A DNA stretch of 64,000 nt from Bog-473 sp963791455 (GTDB taxonomy: Bacteria > Actinomycetota > Acidimicrobiia > Acidimicrobiales > RAAP-2): the NCBI GenBank assembly GCA_963791455.1, contig CAWBSM010000004.1, positions 372,001 through 436,000 of the forward strand, read 5' to 3'. Positions 1 to 8,375 of this stretch are shown one piece after another (within the stretch, counting starts at the first letter, position 1; each line of letters begins with the position of its first letter). The position numbers and the translations under genes were made by a program. The notes below the pieces were generated by a model. That model searched no databases. It had not been told where the DNA came from and saw nothing but the letters and a program-made list of their open reading frames with translations.

Positions 1-64
1 CACCGATGGCGAGAGGCATCGCGCGCTGTGATACGAACGCAAGCGCATTATGGGGAGGAAGTCG

Positions 65-862
65 ATGGAATCTTCAGGCAAACTCCAAGGCAAGGTCGCC
101 ATAGTCACCGGAGCCGGGTCGAGCGGCCCTGGCCTCGGAACCGGTCGCGCCATGGCCGTGCTGTTCGCCCGCGAGGGCGCCCGGGTGGTGCTGGTCGATA
201 TGTTCGAGGAACGTGCCAAGGAAACCCTGGACATGATCCAGTCTGAAGGTGGGGATGCGTTTATTGTCATCGCCGACCTCAGCGACCTGTCCGAATCGGC
301 GCGCATCGTGGAGGCCGCCGTGTCTCACTATGGCTCGGTCGACATCTTGGTCAATAATGCCGCTATCTCGTCCTCCACCAGCCTTCTGGACACAAGCGTG
401 GAGCTGCTTCAGTCGATGCTGGCCGTGAACCTCGCCGCACCATTCATGCTGACCAAAGCGGTGGTACCCGTCATGCAGGCGGCTGGCGGTGGCTCCATCG
501 TGAACATCTCGTCGATCGCCGCGCTCCGGGGCCAGGGCGGGAGCGGCCAAGCGGCGTATGCCTCGGCCAAGGCGGGGCTGGAGGGGCTGATGAACGACGT
601 CGCCGACTCTTACGGCAAGGATGGGATCAGGGTCAACTGCATCGCACCCGGAATCATCGACACCCCAATGCGCAATCAGGCCATGCAGAAGGCCGGGATA
701 GAGCCAGGCACCCTCGATCTCACCTTCAAAGTGTCCCTACCCCACGAGGGTGACGCGTGGGACATTGCCCGAGCTGCCCTCTTCCTCGCCGGGCCGGACG
801 GGCGCTACCTCACCGGCGTCATGCTGCCGGTGGACGGCGGCACTGTGGCCCGCTCCCACTGA
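65..862 (+). CDS. SDR family oxidoreductase
   Basis: NAD(P)-dependent short-chain dehydrogenase of about 265 residues, a classical SDR length. The Rossmann glycine motif is present in a stretched form (TGAGSSGPGLGTG), followed by NNAA, the catalytic Ser in NISSIAA and the Tyr-Lys pair in YASAK; the C-terminal 'TGVMLPVDGG' is the usual SDR end. I chose the ATG at 65 over an in-frame ATG at 50 because GGGGAGGAA (52-60) is a good ribosome binding site for the later codon. It converges on the next SDR (47 bp between stops). The long form of the glycine loop also occurs in the SDR at 19531, so the two may be related. Substrate unknown; probably oxidation of a secondary alcohol in the surrounding catabolic cluster. 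Confidence 0.9.
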   Translation: MESSGKLQGKVAIVTGAGSSGPGLGTGRAMAVLFAREGARVVLVDMFEERAKETLDMIQSEGGDAFIVIADLSDLSESARIVEAAVSHYGSVDILVNNAAISSSTSLLDTSVELLQSMLAVNLAAPFMLTKAVVPVMQAAGGGSIVNISSIAALRGQGGSGQAAYASAKAGLEGLMNDVADSYGKDGIRVNCIAPGIIDTPMRNQAMQKAGIEPGTLDLTFKVSLPHEGDAWDIARAALFLAGPDGRYLTGVMLPVDGGTVARSH

Positions 863-909
863 CACACCGTCGAAGCAGCAGGCGTCAGCTACGAAAGAGT
901 GACGGCCCG

Positions 910-1821
910 TCAGCCCCAGAGATCGAGGCCCATGACCTGGGCATCCTTGGTGTCCATCAGGCGGTCGACGTTCTCGGCAAGATCTTCCGGCGTTATGTTG
1001 TTCTCAAAGGTCAATCCGATCGTCTCGATCAGCGCCAATCGCATTGCCTGAAGGCCACCGCAGACGATCACCTCTCCCGTCAGTGAACAGGAGTCATGAG
1101 CCAGGAAGGCCACAGCCGGCGACACGTACTCGGGCTGCAACTTGTCAAAGAACTCGTTGATGAAGTTCTCCTCGGGTTGATCGAAGGTCTTGGCCAGGAT
1201 GTCGGGTCCCGACATCCTGGTGTTCCCCCGAGGCGCCACGGCATTCACCCGAACTCCATGCATCTTGCCGTTGAGAGCCAATGCCTTCGTGAAGGCGAAG
1301 ACCGCGCCTTTCGCTCCCGCGTAGTCTGGACTCTTCGGAATGTGCCCGATAACAGCCTCAGAACTGGTGTTGACGATGCACCCGTGTTCAGCGGACTTCA
1401 GATGGGGCCAGGCCGCCTTCGATACGAACACGGTGCCCAGGTAGTGGTATTCCACCATTTTGCGGAACTGGGCGTTGTCCACACCGTCGAACCAATCCCC
1501 GGCATAAATGCCGGCGTTGTTGACCAGCACGTCCAACCGACCGAAGGCCTTCAGAGCAGTGTCGACGATCGCCTGAGCGCCCTTTTCGTCCGCAACGTTG
1601 GCGAAGCAGGCCACCGCCTCCCCGCCAGCTGACTCAATCTCTTTGACGACCTGCTCGGCCGGCTCAGGCGACGAACCGCTCCCATCGAGCTCGACTCCGT
1701 AATCAGCGACCACCATCCGCGCACCGCGCGAAGCCAGGAGGAGCGCATGGCAGCGCCCGAACCCACGTCCACCCCCGGTCACGATCACCGAGCGTCCATC
1801 GAACCGCAACTCGTTCGTCAT
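910..1821 (-). CDS. SDR family oxidoreductase, extended C-terminus
   Basis: Short-chain dehydrogenase of 303 residues, longer than the usual 250. It shows TGGGRGFGR (cofactor loop), NNAGIY, NTSS and the catalytic YAGAK. About 40 extra residues follow the usual 'TGEVIVCGG' end and contain an acidic tail, the layout seen in SDRs related to the dehydrogenase domain of peroxisomal multifunctional enzymes. ATG start with GGGAGA nine bases upstream. It lies 58 bp downstream of the P450 gene on the same strand, so the two are probably one operon: P450 hydroxylation, then oxidation of the new hydroxyl. The pairing is inference; the fold is clear. Confidence 0.88.
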   Translation of the reverse strand: MTNELRFDGRSVIVTGGGRGFGRCHALLLASRGARMVVADYGVELDGSGSSPEPAEQVVKEIESAGGEAVACFANVADEKGAQAIVDTALKAFGRLDVLVNNAGIYAGDWFDGVDNAQFRKMVEYHYLGTVFVSKAAWPHLKSAEHGCIVNTSSEAVIGHIPKSPDYAGAKGAVFAFTKALALNGKMHGVRVNAVAPRGNTRMSGPDILAKTFDQPEENFINEFFDKLQPEYVSPAVAFLAHDSCSLTGEVIVCGGLQAMRLALIETIGLTFENNITPEDLAENVDRLMDTKDAQVMGLDLWG

Positions 1822-1879
1822 CCAAATCTCCCTTGTGTACTAGCTTCGTGTATCTCGAATAAACGGACGCGCCTGACGA

Positions 1880-3088
1880 TCAGACGCTAACCGGAAGTGA
1901 TTCCCAACCACGTGTGTCTATTCCTGAAGTGAGTTCACCGTGGTCGAGGTCGACGGACCACTCGGGGATCCGCTTGAGGACCTCCTCGAGCACTATTCGA
2001 CCTTCCATCCGGGCCAGGTTGGCGCCGAGGCAGAGGTGGGCGCCGAAACCGAAACTGAGTATGCGGCCGATGTCGCGGTCTATGTCGAAACGGTCAGGGT
2101 CGGGGAATCGGCGTTCGTCGTGATTGGCCGACCCGGGCAGAACGACCATGATGCTCCCCGCTGGCACAGTTTGGCCGTGGATCTCCACGTCGGTGGTCAC
2201 ATAACGGCCGAAATGGTATGGGGGCGGCTCCAAGCGAAGTACCTCTTCGATGGCGTTCGGAATCAGCACCGGGTTTTCGACGAGCCTCTGACGCTGGTCG
2301 GGGTGCTCGGCCAGGATCTTGCCTGTCCACCCTATGAGGCGGCTGGTGGTATCCGTTCCGGCGCTGGCAATCAGGTTCAAGAAGGTGAGGGTCTCCTCCC
2401 TCCGCAGGTTGCGCCGGGTTCCCGTGTCGTCCTCGAACTCGATGGTCAGCAGTTGCGTCATCAGGTCATCGGAGGGCTGTCGCATCCGCCGGTCGAGGTG
2501 AGCGCCGAAGAGTCCCTCGGATTGGGCCAATGCCTCGAACGGGGGCTTGGTGGAGTCGAGAGTTCCCTCGTTGAGCAGCTCGTTGAAATGGTCCCGAATC
2601 TTCTCCTGGTCCGCTTCGGGAATGCCGACGAGCATCCCGATAACCCGCATCGGCACCTGAGCAGCGAGGTCCTTGACCCAGTCGAACGTATCGGATCCGA
2701 TCAGACGGTCGACCACCCCGGCGCAGAACGCGCGTATCTGCGGCTCTATGAGGCTCACCCGCTTGGGCGTGAACACTCGGGACACCAGTGACCGATGCAT
2801 GGTGTGGACCGGTGCGTCCTCACATATGAAGAGGCCGTTCGGAATGGCGACGTTTCCCTCTATGACGTAAGGCATGATGTTGTAGACCATGCCCTTGGAC
2901 GACACGAAGGTCTCCCGATCCACCATGACGCGCTCGGCATCCTCGAACCGGCTCACCGCATAGAAGCCCATCTGCTCGTTGAAGTAGAGCGGTGCCTCGT
3001 CGCGAAGTCGCCGATAGACCGGGTACGGATTCGCGTAGATATCGCGGTCGTACATGTCGAAGTAGGCGCTCTCGGTGGTCAAAGTCAT
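1880..3088 (-). CDS. Cytochrome P450
   Basis: Soluble bacterial P450 of 402 residues, full length. Visible elements: I-helix oxygen-activation motif AGTDTT, ExxR in EEVLRLEP, and the haem loop FGFGAHLCLGANLAR with the Cys ligand. The N-terminus (YANPYPVYRRLRDEAPLYF) resembles that of the P450 at 6298 and the remnant at 48723, so all three belong to one P450 family. ATG with AGGAG about 10 bases upstream (TAGGAGCCC). No ferredoxin or reductase gene is adjacent, so electrons must come from elsewhere, possibly the Rieske ferredoxin at 7487. First gene of a likely two-gene operon with the SDR at 910. Substrate not deducible; the family often acts on steroids, terpenes or fatty acids. Confidence 0.95.
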   Translation of the reverse strand: MTLTTESAYFDMYDRDIYANPYPVYRRLRDEAPLYFNEQMGFYAVSRFEDAERVMVDRETFVSSKGMVYNIMPYVIEGNVAIPNGLFICEDAPVHTMHRSLVSRVFTPKRVSLIEPQIRAFCAGVVDRLIGSDTFDWVKDLAAQVPMRVIGMLVGIPEADQEKIRDHFNELLNEGTLDSTKPPFEALAQSEGLFGAHLDRRMRQPSDDLMTQLLTIEFEDDTGTRRNLRREETLTFLNLIASAGTDTTSRLIGWTGKILAEHPDQRQRLVENPVLIPNAIEEVLRLEPPPYHFGRYVTTDVEIHGQTVPAGSIMVVLPGSANHDERRFPDPDRFDIDRDIGRILSFGFGAHLCLGANLARMEGRIVLEEVLKRIPEWSVDLDHGELTSGIDTRGWESLPVSV

Positions 3089-3299
3089 GTCGGCGGGCTC
3101 CTAGGTCACTGTGGGCTGCGAAACCGAGCGGTCACCTGCGGTACGTGAACGGCGATCGGCCGCGAGCCACCATTTCAAAGGTTACGACCGGCCTCGACGG
3201 GGCGCGATCCGCAGTCGGACAGCACGACCGCGTCGTGCGGTGTCCGACCTTTCCGCTGTCCCGGAATCGGTTGCAAAACGGCATGAACCGTCCCCGGCG

Positions 3300-4133
3300 C
3301 TAGCCATCCCCAACGTATGGCTTCAGGGCATCGGGGTACGGCGTGTGCACCCGGTAAAACTCGAAAGGATGGGGCCAGCCGTTCTTTTCGTGGAACTCCT
3401 CTCGGACCCGCATCTGCACAGCCAGGGCGGCGGGCTGCCATCCGTCGAGTAGCTCGTGTCCCTTCAAGTCGTAATCCGGTCGGCCGAGCTCAAGCAAGAG
3501 CTGCAGGCTCTAGGTAATCCGCCAAGTGAGGACATTCGGGTCGCCGGTGCAGAGCGCCAGAGCCGCTTCGGCCATTGTCTCCACGGGCTCGCACACGTTG
3601 TAGTTGCTCACAATTGGGGCCGGCGACAACAAGCGGGGTGAGAATGGCGATCTGGGGGTGAGCGCATTGACCGCGATCCCGAGACTCTCGTTCTCGCCGG
3701 CTGCAGCCACGGTGAGTCGATTCAGTGCCGCCTTGGTAGCACCGTAGATGGAGCTCCCATCCTTGCCCTTGAGGGCAAAGGGTGGCCCGGGCGGCAACCC
3801 CCCACTGAAGCTGGTCAGATTGAGAACCCAACCCTGGCCCCGGTCCCGCATGGCCGGGCAGCACTTGCGACATGAGAAGCCACGGAGCCCACAGGTTTAC
3901 GTGGGCAAAGACGCGCGGCCACCATTGGGGTCGCCCAGGTCGCCCGGCATGACCAGGAACTGGCCCCCGTTCTCCTCAATCACCCGCGCCGTCTCCTGTA
4001 GGCCCTCGGGCGAGCGGGCGGTTATCGCAACCTTGGCCCCTTGAGCGGCGAGACGGACGGCAACGGCTCGGCCCGTTCCTTCCCGGCTGGCGCCGGTCAC
4101 AAGGGCTACCCGGCCGTCGCAGCTACGACCCAT
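3300..4133 (-). pseudogene. Decayed SDR gene (deletion, frameshift, in-frame TAG)
   Basis: Three pieces of one SDR lie in order on the minus strand. The N-terminus (4133 to about 3900) has a TGASREGTG cofactor loop. A short piece then reads VNLWAPWLLMSQVLPG in another frame. The C-terminal part (3851-3300) has NLTS and the active-site YGATK. The NNAG segment between the first two pieces is missing, so there is an internal deletion; a single-base shift follows near 3852; and a TAG at 3510-3512 interrupts the tail where relatives have Tyr in 'YSLQLL'. Beyond that TAG the frame still encodes a sensible tail (LELGRP, DGWQPAAL). The start ATG at 4133 keeps a GGAGAGG ribosome site. Four separable defects make this a genuine pseudogene more likely than one sequencing slip. 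Confidence 0.85.
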
Positions 4134-4334
4134 GTCGCACCCTCTCCTTGCGGACTGACGTATCGGAAGACACCAGGTCGAACAGGGGCCGATCGTCACT
4201 GGGTTCTTCGTCTCGCGCCCAAGTGCGGAGGTTTCTCGACGTCACTCTCTCTCCCAGCGGGGATAGCGTGGGGGTACGAGCTCGGCATTGCAAGGGGCGA
4301 ATCTCAGCGACGTACTTGATAGGAGGGCAATCGG

Positions 4335-5216
4335 ATGACTGCGCTGACATTGAAGGATCTGAATCCAGCGTTGGGCGCCGAGGTGTCGGGGCTCGAGCCG
4401 AAGCGGCCTCTCGACGAAGACACGATCCGCGAATTGCGTGACCTCTTCGACGAACGGGGGGCCCTTGTATTTCGCAACTTGGACATCGACGAGAGTTTTC
4501 AGCGCTATCTCGTCTACACGCTGATCGGTGAGGAACCACCGGCGAAGCCGGGCCCCGATGTGGACGGCGATATGCCACCGTCGTACTTCGTCTCGAACAG
4601 GGAGGCTGGCGGCGGTGCGCCCTATGGCCGGTTGCTCTACCACTGCGACGCCATGTGGGCCGAACGCCCACAGCCGGTGATATCCCTCTACGGCGTTCGG
4701 GTCGAGCAGCCGAGCGTCCCGACCATGTTCATAAACATGGGTTACGGATGGGACACGCTGCCCGAGCGCCTTCGCTCCCGCGTTGAGGGACTCCAGGCTC
4801 GTCATGGTCACGACCACGCCTACCCCAACCGGGGCGGTGACGAGAACGTTATCGATTCCCATTACGAGCAGCCCCACTCGACCGTGACTCCGGTGGTCCA
4901 TAACCACCCGCGCACCGGAAGGACCCTGCTCTATGTATCGCAACAGGCCACGATCGAGATCCTCGGGTTGAGCAAGGAGGACAACGAAGAATTACTTGAA
5001 GTCCTCTTCGACCATCTCTACAACTCGCCCGGCGTGTTGCGCCATGAGTGGCAGGAGGGTGATCTGGTCGTGTGGGACAACCGGCTCCTCCAGCACGCAC
5101 GCGGTACGGTCGATCTCGAGGGTCCGGCCCGCACGCTGAGGAAGGTGGTCGGCCCGATGTTCCTGTCCGAGACGGAACGGGTCATGCCGACCTTCAGCAA
5201 GGTCTCGGGCGACTAA
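4335..5216 (+). CDS. TauD/TfdA family Fe(II)/2-oxoglutarate dioxygenase
   Basis: Non-haem iron dioxygenase of 293 residues. Iron ligands are visible: HxD in YHCDAMW and the distal His in LLQHARG; the 2-oxoglutarate-binding Arg is probably in RTLRKVV. Family members hydroxylate next to a heteroatom or C-H bond and so cleave sulfonates, ethers, amines or activate carnitine-like compounds; the substrate here is unknown. ATG preceded by AGGAGG. The protein is a clear paralogue of the one at 28344 (shared VISLYG, VVWDN, QHARG) and a more distant relative of 22942. It stands alone between an SDR pseudogene (divergent) and a convergent SDR, followed by a stem-loop. Confidence 0.92.
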   Translation: MTALTLKDLNPALGAEVSGLEPKRPLDEDTIRELRDLFDERGALVFRNLDIDESFQRYLVYTLIGEEPPAKPGPDVDGDMPPSYFVSNREAGGGAPYGRLLYHCDAMWAERPQPVISLYGVRVEQPSVPTMFINMGYGWDTLPERLRSRVEGLQARHGHDHAYPNRGGDENVIDSHYEQPHSTVTPVVHNHPRTGRTLLYVSQQATIEILGLSKEDNEELLEVLFDHLYNSPGVLRHEWQEGDLVVWDNRLLQHARGTVDLEGPARTLRKVVGPMFLSETERVMPTFSKVSGD

Positions 5217-5220
5217 ATGG

Positions 5221-5247
5221 GTCCGGCCCTCCATCAAGGGGCCTGAC
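5221..5247 (+). terminator. Candidate stem-loop after TauD gene
   Basis: GTCCGGCCC and GGGCCTGAC form a nine-base arm pair with one mismatch around a nine-base loop, four bases after the TauD stop. There is no U-tract, common in high-GC actinobacteria. It lies between two convergent genes and could stop transcription of both. Confidence 0.4.
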
Positions 5248-5318
5248 CACCGAGAAGCCGGGTGCCGTCGCTCGGCCTTCGCTCTTCTGAGACCGCTCCC
5301 CTAGCTGGTTACGCCCGG

Positions 5319-6083
5319 TCAGGGCCGCATACAGCGGCCACCGTCGATGTTGAATGTGTCGCCGGTGAGGTAATGGGCGCCGTCCGAGGCGAGGAACACG
5401 GCCAGGGAACCAGCGTCCTTCTCCGGGTCCCCGAGCCGACCGAGCGGGATATTGGCCATTGAGTGCTTGTAGTGCTCCGGGTTGGCGTCGAAGAATTCCT
5501 TGGACCCCTCCGTGAGCATGCCGGGGATGATGTTGTTGACCGTGATGTTGTACTGGGCCCATTCTCGAGCCGCGGTTCGGGTCAGGGCGCGGTTGGCTTC
5601 CTTGGCCGCGTTGTAGCCGACCATTCCGACGTTGCCGAGCAGCCCCGCCTGGGAGGCGAAGTTGATGACCGTGCCCTGCGCCTCCTTCAAGTAGGGGAAA
5701 CACGCCTTCATGTAGCGGAAAGATGCCAGGAACCCGGTGTCGATCCCGTGCATAACGTCAGCCACGGTCTGGTCTTCGATGTTGATGCCGGTGACTGCGG
5801 TCTGCGCGTTGTTGATCAAGACGTCGATGCGCCCGAAGGCTTCTACGGTCTGGCGCACAGCATCATTCACCTCGTCGTCTTTGGTGCCGTCGGCAATCAG
5901 GGCAAGATGCCTGGCCCCTTCGATCTCATCGAACTGCGCGCTTGTCTCGTTCAGCGTCTCTTGTCGGATGTCGGTGATGGTGACTGCGGCACCAGCTTTG
6001 AGGAGGGCCGTCGCCATTCCCTTGCCGATACCACGCGCCGCTCCCGTGACGATCGCAACCTTCCCGTCCAACTCGATTCCCAC
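5319..6083 (-). CDS. SDR family oxidoreductase
   Basis: Classical SDR of about 254 residues: TGAARGIGKG cofactor loop, NNAQ, INFASQ and catalytic YNAAK, ending 'TGDTFNIDGG'. I place the start at the GTG at 6083 because AGGAGGGG sits 8 bases upstream; an upstream in-frame ATG at 6143 would add 20 unconserved residues across the promoter region. It diverges from the P450 at 6298 across 214 bp, so the two genes probably share regulation. Likely oxidises the alcohol made by that P450, by analogy with the P450-SDR pair at 910-3088. Confidence 0.9.
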   Translation of the reverse strand: MGIELDGKVAIVTGAARGIGKGMATALLKAGAAVTITDIRQETLNETSAQFDEIEGARHLALIADGTKDDEVNDAVRQTVEAFGRIDVLINNAQTAVTGINIEDQTVADVMHGIDTGFLASFRYMKACFPYLKEAQGTVINFASQAGLLGNVGMVGYNAAKEANRALTRTAAREWAQYNITVNNIIPGMLTEGSKEFFDANPEHYKHSMANIPLGRLGDPEKDAGSLAVFLASDGAHYLTGDTFNIDGGRCMRP

Positions 6084-6297
6084 TCGTCTTCCCCTCCTCG
6101 ACTTAGGCACCCACGCCGGGTTGATATATACTGTACAAAACATCGAGCAGACCGCAAGATGTTGTCCTGCCGAAAACCCTTGCGACGTTTCACTCGTCGG
6201 CCCATCTCGTCCGAGGAGCGAAAAACAAGGTTGCGGAGGCGAACGGGTCGGGCCGTCCTCGACTTCCGCTCGTGTGTTACGAGGAAAGGTGTGGAGA
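6084..6297. promoter_or_regulatory. Divergent promoter region, SDR / P450
   Basis: 214 bp between divergent SDR and P450 genes. It is locally AT-rich at 6121-6143, where TGATATATA is followed by the palindrome TGTACA (6132-6137). A TGTACAG also occurs in the promoter region before the SDR at 32803 (32762-32768). This may be a shared operator core, but a six-base palindrome is weak evidence. Confidence 0.35.
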
Positions 6298-7476
6298 ATG
6301 ACTACGACGTCAGCCGATCTGATCTATAACCCCTACGACCACGAAACGATCCTGAACCCCCATCCGCTCTTTCATCGGATGCGGGAGGAGGCGCCGCTGT
6401 ACTTCAGCGAGGAGTTCGACTTCTACGCGATCAGTCGATTCGAAGACATCGAGCGCACGCTGTTGAATCGGGACGTGTTCATTTCCCGGAAGGGGGTCAC
6501 CCTCGACATATTGAAATCAAACATGGAAATCCCCAAGGGAACGGTCATCTTCGAGGATCCCCCGGAGCACAGCATTCACCGCGCCCTCCTGTCACGCATG
6601 TTCACCCCCAAGGGGGTGTCCTCCCTCGAGGAGAGCGTCAGGCGTCTGTGTGAGTCTCTCCTGGATCCTCTGGTCGGAGCGGGTGCCTTCGACTTTGTCG
6701 GCGACCTGGGCATGCTGGTACCGATGAAGGTCATAGGCATGCTGGTGGGCATCCCAGAGTCCGACCAGGAGTCGGTTCGGGACCATTTCTATGGGCAGCG
6801 GTCATCGGACCCGACCGGTTCGAACTCCCTGTCGGGCGACATCTTCACCGATTACATCGATTGGCGGGCGGACCATCCGTCCGACGACATCATGTCTCAG
6901 CTGCTGTATACGGAGTTCGAGGATGAAACCGGAGTCAGGCGCCGGTTGACCCGTGAAGAGCTCCTGGCCTACGTGAACATCGTGGCGGCAGCTGGGAACG
7001 AGACCACGCGCCTGCTGATCGGCTGGACCGGCCTGCTGCTGGCCCAGAACCCCGATCAGCGCCAACTGCTGGTCGAGAACCCGGCTCTGATCCGCAATGC
7101 GATCGAGGAAAGCCTGCGCTGCGAGCCCAATACTCTGCAGAACTGCAGATTCGTAGCTCGAGACGTCGAGATCTGCGGCCAGGTGGTCCCCGAAGGCAGC
7201 ATTCTGGCGACCCTGACGCCATCGGGAAATCGCGACGACCGCCTCTTCGACGACCCCAACCGGTTCGACGTCACGCGGAAGATAGACCGGCACTTGTCCT
7301 TTGGTTTCGGATCCCACTACTGCCTCGGTCAGGCACTAGCCAGGCTCGAGGGCCGTGTTGTTTTCGAGGAAGTCCTCAAGCGCTTCCCGCAGTGGGATGT
7401 CGATCTCGATCGGTCAAAGTTCATGTACTTCGCGGACCAACGGGGCTACGAATCGCTTCCGGTCACCATCCCCTGA
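6298..7476 (+). CDS. Cytochrome P450
   Basis: P450 of 392 residues. I-helix motif AGNETT, ExxR in EESLRCEP, and haem loop FGFGSHYCLGQALAR carrying the Cys ligand. The acid-alcohol pair of the I helix is E-T here instead of D-T as in the P450 at 1880. Start is the ATG at 6298 (GAGGAAAG upstream); the frame stays open far upstream but that part is antisense to the SDR. A Rieske ferredoxin begins 10 bp after its stop, so the two are almost certainly co-transcribed. Close relative of the P450 at 1880 by its N-terminal PLYF(N/S)E and FYA(V/I)SRFED segments. Substrate unknown. Confidence 0.95.
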   Translation: MTTTSADLIYNPYDHETILNPHPLFHRMREEAPLYFSEEFDFYAISRFEDIERTLLNRDVFISRKGVTLDILKSNMEIPKGTVIFEDPPEHSIHRALLSRMFTPKGVSSLEESVRRLCESLLDPLVGAGAFDFVGDLGMLVPMKVIGMLVGIPESDQESVRDHFYGQRSSDPTGSNSLSGDIFTDYIDWRADHPSDDIMSQLLYTEFEDETGVRRRLTREELLAYVNIVAAAGNETTRLLIGWTGLLLAQNPDQRQLLVENPALIRNAIEESLRCEPNTLQNCRFVARDVEICGQVVPEGSILATLTPSGNRDDRLFDDPNRFDVTRKIDRHLSFGFGSHYCLGQALARLEGRVVFEEVLKRFPQWDVDLDRSKFMYFADQRGYESLPVTIP

Positions 7477-7486
7477 GTAGTTCTTT

Positions 7487-7813
7487 GTGGCTCTGACGAA
7501 GGTGTGCGAAGCCAATGACCTGGCCAAGGGCCAAATGGCCGCTTTCTTCGTCGAAGGGTGGGAGGTCCTCGTCATCCGAGACGACCGAGGAGACCTCCAT
7601 GCCATGGACGGCATCTGTCCGCACGAGGAGTATCCGCTGATTTACGGCGAGCTGGACGATGACGTGCTTGTGTGCGCTGGCCATGCGTGGTGTTTCGACG
7701 TGACTACGGGAGACGGTCTGACCCAGCCGGGGTGCCGGTTGGCGAAGTACCACGTCGAGGTCCAGGGAACAGAGATCTTCGTTGATCGCGACCGCGAGCC
7801 GACGGCGTACTGA
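7487..7813 (+). CDS. Rieske [2Fe-2S] ferredoxin
   Basis: Small Rieske protein of 108 residues. Cluster ligands are visible as C-P-H (ICPHEEYPL) and C-x2-H (VCAGHAWCF), the pattern of soluble ferredoxins serving aromatic oxygenases (BphF/TmoC type). GTG start, 10 bp after the P450 stop. No oxygenase large subunit or reductase is adjacent, so the natural partner by context is the P450. That is unusual, because bacterial class I P450s normally use 3Fe-4S, 4Fe-4S or adrenodoxin-type 2Fe-2S ferredoxins. Convergent with the next gene with only four bases between stops. Confidence 0.92.
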   Translation: MALTKVCEANDLAKGQMAAFFVEGWEVLVIRDDRGDLHAMDGICPHEEYPLIYGELDDDVLVCAGHAWCFDVTTGDGLTQPGCRLAKYHVEVQGTEIFVDRDREPTAY

Positions 7814-7817
7814 TCGA

Positions 7818-8303
7818 CTATCCGAAGGTCGCGCCCCTACGGAGCGCTTCACGCACCGACTCTCGCATCCACGGCGTGGCGCCCTGACCGAAACGCTTGA
7901 AGGTCTTGTACCGGATCCGCCATCCGCTCCTGGTCCTCACGACCACGTCGGTGTAGACACCCTCGAAGAACTCGAAGTCCGGAATCGGGAACATTCCCTT
8001 CGACCGGACGATCACCTCATCAGGGGAGACGTCGCTGATGATGCTGGTCACGATCATGTGCTGAGTGGGGTGGATGTACATGTCTCGGAAAGCCCGCACG
8101 ATTTCTTGACGCCCCTCGAGCGGTGCGAAACCTCGCGGAGGGTCGTGATCGTGATCCCGGGCGTCGAACACGGCGTCGTCGGTGAATCCCTGCTCGAAAC
8201 CTTCCCAGTCCCGATCATCGACAACGAAGCCGTAACGACCGACCACGTCGAGGATCGCCAGCGTGTCCTCCGCTGATCGGCGATATTCCGAATGGGTAGT
8301 CAC
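7818..8303 (-). CDS. SnoaL/NTF2-like protein
   Basis: 161-residue protein with the cone-shaped NTF2-like pattern: N-terminal helix with 'YGFVVDDRDWEGF', 'FTDDAVFDAR', and a C-terminal 'GWRIRYKTFKRF'. Such proteins act as small isomerases, dehydratases or hydrolases, or as uncharacterised partners of catabolic enzymes. GTG start with AGGGAGGG close upstream. It follows the acyl-CoA dehydrogenase by 72 bp on the same strand and is probably its operon partner. One of four such proteins in the window, each near an SDR or acyl-CoA enzyme. Confidence 0.8.
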   Translation of the reverse strand: MTTHSEYRRSAEDTLAILDVVGRYGFVVDDRDWEGFEQGFTDDAVFDARDHDHDPPRGFAPLEGRQEIVRAFRDMYIHPTQHMIVTSIISDVSPDEVIVRSKGMFPIPDFEFFEGVYTDVVVRTRSGWRIRYKTFKRFGQGATPWMRESVREALRRGATFG

Positions 8304-8375
8304 GTACCCTCCCTTTCACCCCTAAACGGAGCCCAGGTTCGATGGATCTCGACCGAAGCCACGATCTGCACGTGG

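Noticed and set aside
5737..6297. Upstream extension of the P450 at 6298
   Set aside because: This part is antisense to the SDR and the promoter; P450 homology begins right at the ATG 6298.
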